Shown here: in pieces, positions 4,788 to 6,662 of the stretch
How the letters are laid out: every line of letters starts with the position of its first letter
Position numbering within the stretch: the stretch's first letter is position 1
From: Candidatus Margulisiibacteriota bacterium
GTDB taxonomy: Bacteria; Margulisbacteria; Marinamargulisbacteria; DT-59
DNA length: 6,662 nt
Direction of reading: 5' to 3'
NCBI GenBank assembly: GCA_013215865.1
Contig: JABSQL010000008.1
Span: forward strand, 1-6,662
The notes under the pieces: model-generated
Database searches by the model: none
Seen by the model: the letters and a program-made list of their open reading frames with translations, nothing else
Told to the model about the DNA's origin: nothing
Made by a program: the position numbers and the translations under genes

Positions 4788-6209
4788 CTAAAATATAAAA
4801 AAGTCCTTTGCGTCTTGACAATGATACAACACAAATTGACTAATATACCCTTCAAGTAAAGTGAGCTTAAACTCTTCCACCACAGTTACCTGCTTAAATT
4901 TCTCCAATAACTTGGACTGTATTTTCTCGTTTGAAAACCCATAATACAGCGCATCACCACCTTTTGATATCGTCACCGCTTCGTGCCACATTCTAAACTG
5001 AGGTTCACCCCAAATGCCGGCCATTCGCATATGCCCTGCTGGCATATATACCTGTGTCCGACCATAATAACTGAGCTGTCCAATAGAGCCATGTAAATTT
5101 GCAAATACGGGCATCACATCATCGGGCTTGGAATGCTGTATCTCAAGGATGATAGACGACATATTGTAATTGTTTCTAATGTCATTTTGCTTGGCCAAAA
5201 CACTTGGCCCTACCACCAAAAGAATACAAGAAAGTACGCCTGTAAAAAGACCAACATGTCGATTCATGAATTGATACTCTTTTTCAATGTATCTCGCCAA
5301 GAATAAAGTCAGTGGTATATACATAATAGATGTCCAGTGGCCATATACTTTGGTAACTATAGACAAGCACAAGAACGTCACAAAAACAGTTCCTCCCAAT
5401 ATGAGCAATATTTTTTCCTGGGGTAACCGCTGCCCTTTTTTCAACACCAGCCACAAATATACCCATAAGACAGGTGAAAAATGGATGATTTGATCGCCTA
5501 AAAAGGGTAGAAAATACTCAAAAATACGACTATTACCCATTCGGCCTTCATGAAATAAAATGCTGACCCATTCATGCTGAAAATTCCAATAAATAACCGG
5601 AGAAATTATCCCCATAAATACCAGTACGGAAAGCCAAAATACCCATGACTTGAACACACCGCGATGCGTTGGTGAAAGAGCCAACGACACCACCATTCCA
5701 ATAATAAGTAGTAAGACGGTATATTTACTTAAAAACGCAAGCCCCAAACACACAGAAAGTGGGAGTAAAAACCCCTTTTTATTGGATAAAACATATCTAA
5801 AAAAGAAATAGACCCCTGCTGCTGAAAACAAGATCAAAGGCTGTTCGACCTGCATAATAATGCCAGACACAAAATTATGTGGAATGAGTAAAAACAAAAT
5901 GACGGCTGCCCGTGCCACAGACTGGCTTTGGCTAAGCATTTTGGCTGTTCGGTATATAAACATAAGGGTGATGATCATAAGAACCGTAGACGCCATTCGT
6001 ATGGACAGCAAAGGCTCTTTAAAGAAATATATAAAGGCACTGTTGATCCATGCTACCATCCCTGAATGGTCAACATATGATAAGTCTAGATGAGACGCCC
6101 ACAACAAATAATAACTCTCATCTGCAGTTACGGGAGTTAGAAAAGAGATCATGCCTCGAACAAAGAAAATGGCAATTAAAGTTAGGGGAAATAACGTCCG
6201 GTCTCTCAC
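4788..6209 (-). CDS. Family 39 (PMT/ArnT-like) membrane glycosyltransferase
   Basis: This integral membrane enzyme of 473 aa probably transfers a sugar from a polyprenyl-phosphate donor to a lipid, glycan or protein on the outer face of the membrane. The GT39/GT-C signature is clear. A first membrane segment is followed by TPVTADESYYLLWASHLDLSYVDHSG (26-50, written here with the catalytic-type D30-E31 and the DH pair at 47-48). Then come MQVEQPLILF (119-128), LAFLSKYTVLLLI (157-169), PVIYWNFQHEWVSILFH (204-220) and YGHWTSIMYIPL (289-300). About ten or more hydrophobic helices end near residue 340, and a soluble C-terminal part of about 130 residues follows, probably periplasmic. The start is GTG 6209: an in-frame TAA lies four codons upstream, and the next ATG is inside the first helix. 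There is no Shine-Dalgarno; a promoter ends 11 nt upstream. Donor and acceptor cannot be read from sequence. The GH26-like gene follows closely. Confidence 0.9.
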   Translation of the reverse strand: MRDRTLFPLTLIAIFFVRGMISFLTPVTADESYYLLWASHLDLSYVDHSGMVAWINSAFIYFFKEPLLSIRMASTVLMIITLMFIYRTAKMLSQSQSVARAAVILFLLIPHNFVSGIIMQVEQPLILFSAAGVYFFFRYVLSNKKGFLLPLSVCLGLAFLSKYTVLLLIIGMVVSLALSPTHRGVFKSWVFWLSVLVFMGIISPVIYWNFQHEWVSILFHEGRMGNSRIFEYFLPFLGDQIIHFSPVLWVYLWLVLKKGQRLPQEKILLILGGTVFVTFLCLSIVTKVYGHWTSIMYIPLTLFLARYIEKEYQFMNRHVGLFTGVLSCILLVVGPSVLAKQNDIRNNYNMSSIILEIQHSKPDDVMPVFANLHGSIGQLSYYGRTQVYMPAGHMRMAGIWGEPQFRMWHEAVTISKGGDALYYGFSNEKIQSKLLEKFKQVTVVEEFKLTLLEGYISQFVLYHCQDAKDFFIF

Positions 6210-6220
6210 TATGGTTAGTT

Positions 6221-6249
6221 ATGATACGTGATTCATATGAGGTTTTCAA
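6221..6249 (-). promoter_or_regulatory. Promoter of the GT39 gene, nearly leaderless
   Basis: Minus-strand -35 TTGAAA (6249-6244), a spacer of exactly 17 bp and -10 TATCAT (6226-6221). The GTG start at 6209 lies 11 nt beyond the -10 box, so the predicted leader is only about 3-6 nt and contains no Shine-Dalgarno. Confidence 0.65.
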
Positions 6250-6279
6250 TCACTTTGGATTTACTCGATCCTTTTTTTC

Positions 6280-6375
6280 TTATTTCCTCTTTGTGGGCTT
6301 TAAAGTTAAAAGCAAGAGAAACGAAGAAATACATCCGTCTAAAAGAGCTGTTTCATTATTTGCAGATTGCTTCAC
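6280..6375 (-). CDS. Candidate 31-residue small ORF with Shine-Dalgarno
   Basis: A GTG (6375-6373) is preceded at 7 nt by GGGAGG and opens a frame of 31 codons ending in TAA. The peptide is KQSANNETALLDG, a hydrophobic ISSFLLLLTL stretch and a basic KPTKRK tail. Such a layout could suit a small membrane peptide, but one short frame with a good ribosome site is weak evidence. The GT39 promoter lies between its stop and the GT39 gene, so it is not an ordinary leader peptide of that gene. No family is recognised. Confidence 0.22.
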   Translation of the reverse strand: MKQSANNETALLDGCISSFLLLLTLKPTKRK

Positions 6376-6444
6376 ACTGAATCCTCCCATGGAATAAAAA
6401 TTTACTTTATTTATACTTAATATTCATTAATTTATCTAGAAAAA

Positions 6445-6476
6445 TTGACTTCACCCATTTGTGTGTATACCATTAT
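6445..6476 (+). promoter_or_regulatory. Promoter-like segment for the right-edge ORF
   Basis: TTGACT (6445-6450) matches the -35 consensus at 5 of 6 positions. The -10 box is ambiguous: TATACC at 6466 (15 bp), TACCAT at 6468 (17 bp) or CATTAT at 6471 (20 bp). Any of these leaves a leader of about 37-48 nt containing the Shine-Dalgarno, unlike the leaderless genes nearby. Confidence 0.45.
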
Positions 6477-6519
6477 ACCTGATGCATTTAAGAAAATCTT
6501 ATTACTCAAAGGAGATATA

Positions 6520-6662
6520 ATGTATAAAATAGTAAGTCATCCTGCTATACAGAAATTTTTTGATACTTGTTCGAATCTATTTCCAGTAGAGCCTCTGTTT
6601 TCTGGGAGTAATACCCCTCAATGGCAACCATTATCTAGTACTGAAGATCAGTATTTGGGGGG
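6520..6662 (+). CDS. Unrecognised protein, N-terminal 47 codons only
   Basis: The frame opens at ATG 6520 and is still open at the right edge of the window. An AAAGGAG sequence (6508-6514) stands 5 nt before the ATG, an excellent ribosome site. The visible part begins MYKIVSHPAIQKFFDTCSNL, continues FPVEPLFSGSNTPQWQPL and ends SSTEDQYLGG. It has no signal peptide, no clear membrane helix and no motif I recognise. The mixed Ser/Pro/Gln composition suggests a soluble protein with a flexible N-terminus. It is transcribed divergently from the glycosyltransferase, and nothing in the sequence links the two functionally. Confidence 0.6.
   Translation, partial: MYKIVSHPAIQKFFDTCSNLFPVEPLFSGSNTPQWQPLSSTEDQYLG

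Larger units (their letters stand above)
6210..6519. other. Divergent intergenic region of 310 bp
   Basis: This region separates the minus-strand GT39 gene from the plus-strand right-edge ORF. It holds the GT39 promoter, a weak candidate small ORF, a very AT-rich core at about 6395-6440 and a plus-strand promoter-like segment. A short GGAT/ATCC hairpin with seven T residues (6257-6278, plus strand) has no gene upstream to terminate. I see no tRNA, riboswitch or repeat array. Confidence 0.6.

Noticed and set aside
3789..6209. Complete capsule or exopolysaccharide cluster
   Set aside because: Only one glycosyltransferase, a probably inactive GH26-like protein and an isomerase-type cupin are present. 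No flippase, polymerase or export genes are seen, and each gene has its own promoter.
6257..6278. GGAT/ATCC hairpin followed by seven T residues, as a plus-strand terminator
   Set aside because: Only four base pairs, and no plus-strand gene precedes it; it would matter only if an antisense or small RNA were shown here.
6050..6397. Plus-strand frame of 115 codons across the GT39 start and intergenic region
   Set aside because: It lies mostly antisense to the GT39 N-terminus and its promoter, with no ribosome site or recognisable motif.

Overview
This is an AT-rich bacterial window of densely packed, short-spaced genes. I saw no mobile element, tRNA, rRNA or CRISPR. The taxon cannot be fixed from sequence alone. 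PdxH and a family-39 polyprenyl-sugar glycosyltransferase would suit many Gram-negatives, while the Pth has a GPGTHNGM loop that resembles Firmicutes enzymes from memory. I leave the phylum open.

Layout: six of the seven intact genes lie on the minus strand. From right to left they are a GT39 membrane glycosyltransferase (4788-6209), a membrane-anchored GH26-like protein (3789-4754), a mannose-6-phosphate-isomerase-type cupin (3309-3671), a DoxX-family membrane protein (2204-2638), an Hsp20-type small heat shock protein (1648-2115), and a TetA-like MFS transporter (434-1585). The MFS stop overlaps the probable TTG start of pdxH (1-437, running off the left edge). pdxH carries an in-frame TAA at codon 39, where the E. 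coli enzyme has Gln. The plus strand holds pth (2722-3294), convergent with the cupin and divergent from doxX, and the first 47 codons of an unrecognised protein (6520 to the right edge).

How the genes relate: GT39, the GH26-like protein and the cupin plausibly concern surface glycans. The GH26-like protein has lost both catalytic glutamates and is probably a binding or scaffold protein rather than a hydrolase. The other genes look like unrelated housekeeping, stress and transport functions.

The most notable pattern is regulatory. Five genes (MFS, pth, cupin, GH26-like, GT39) have no Shine-Dalgarno but have a sigma70-like -10 box only 6-11 nt before the start codon, so their mRNAs should be leaderless or nearly so. 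Three others (Hsp20, doxX and the right-edge ORF) have strong Shine-Dalgarno sequences. No complete new multi-gene system is evident.
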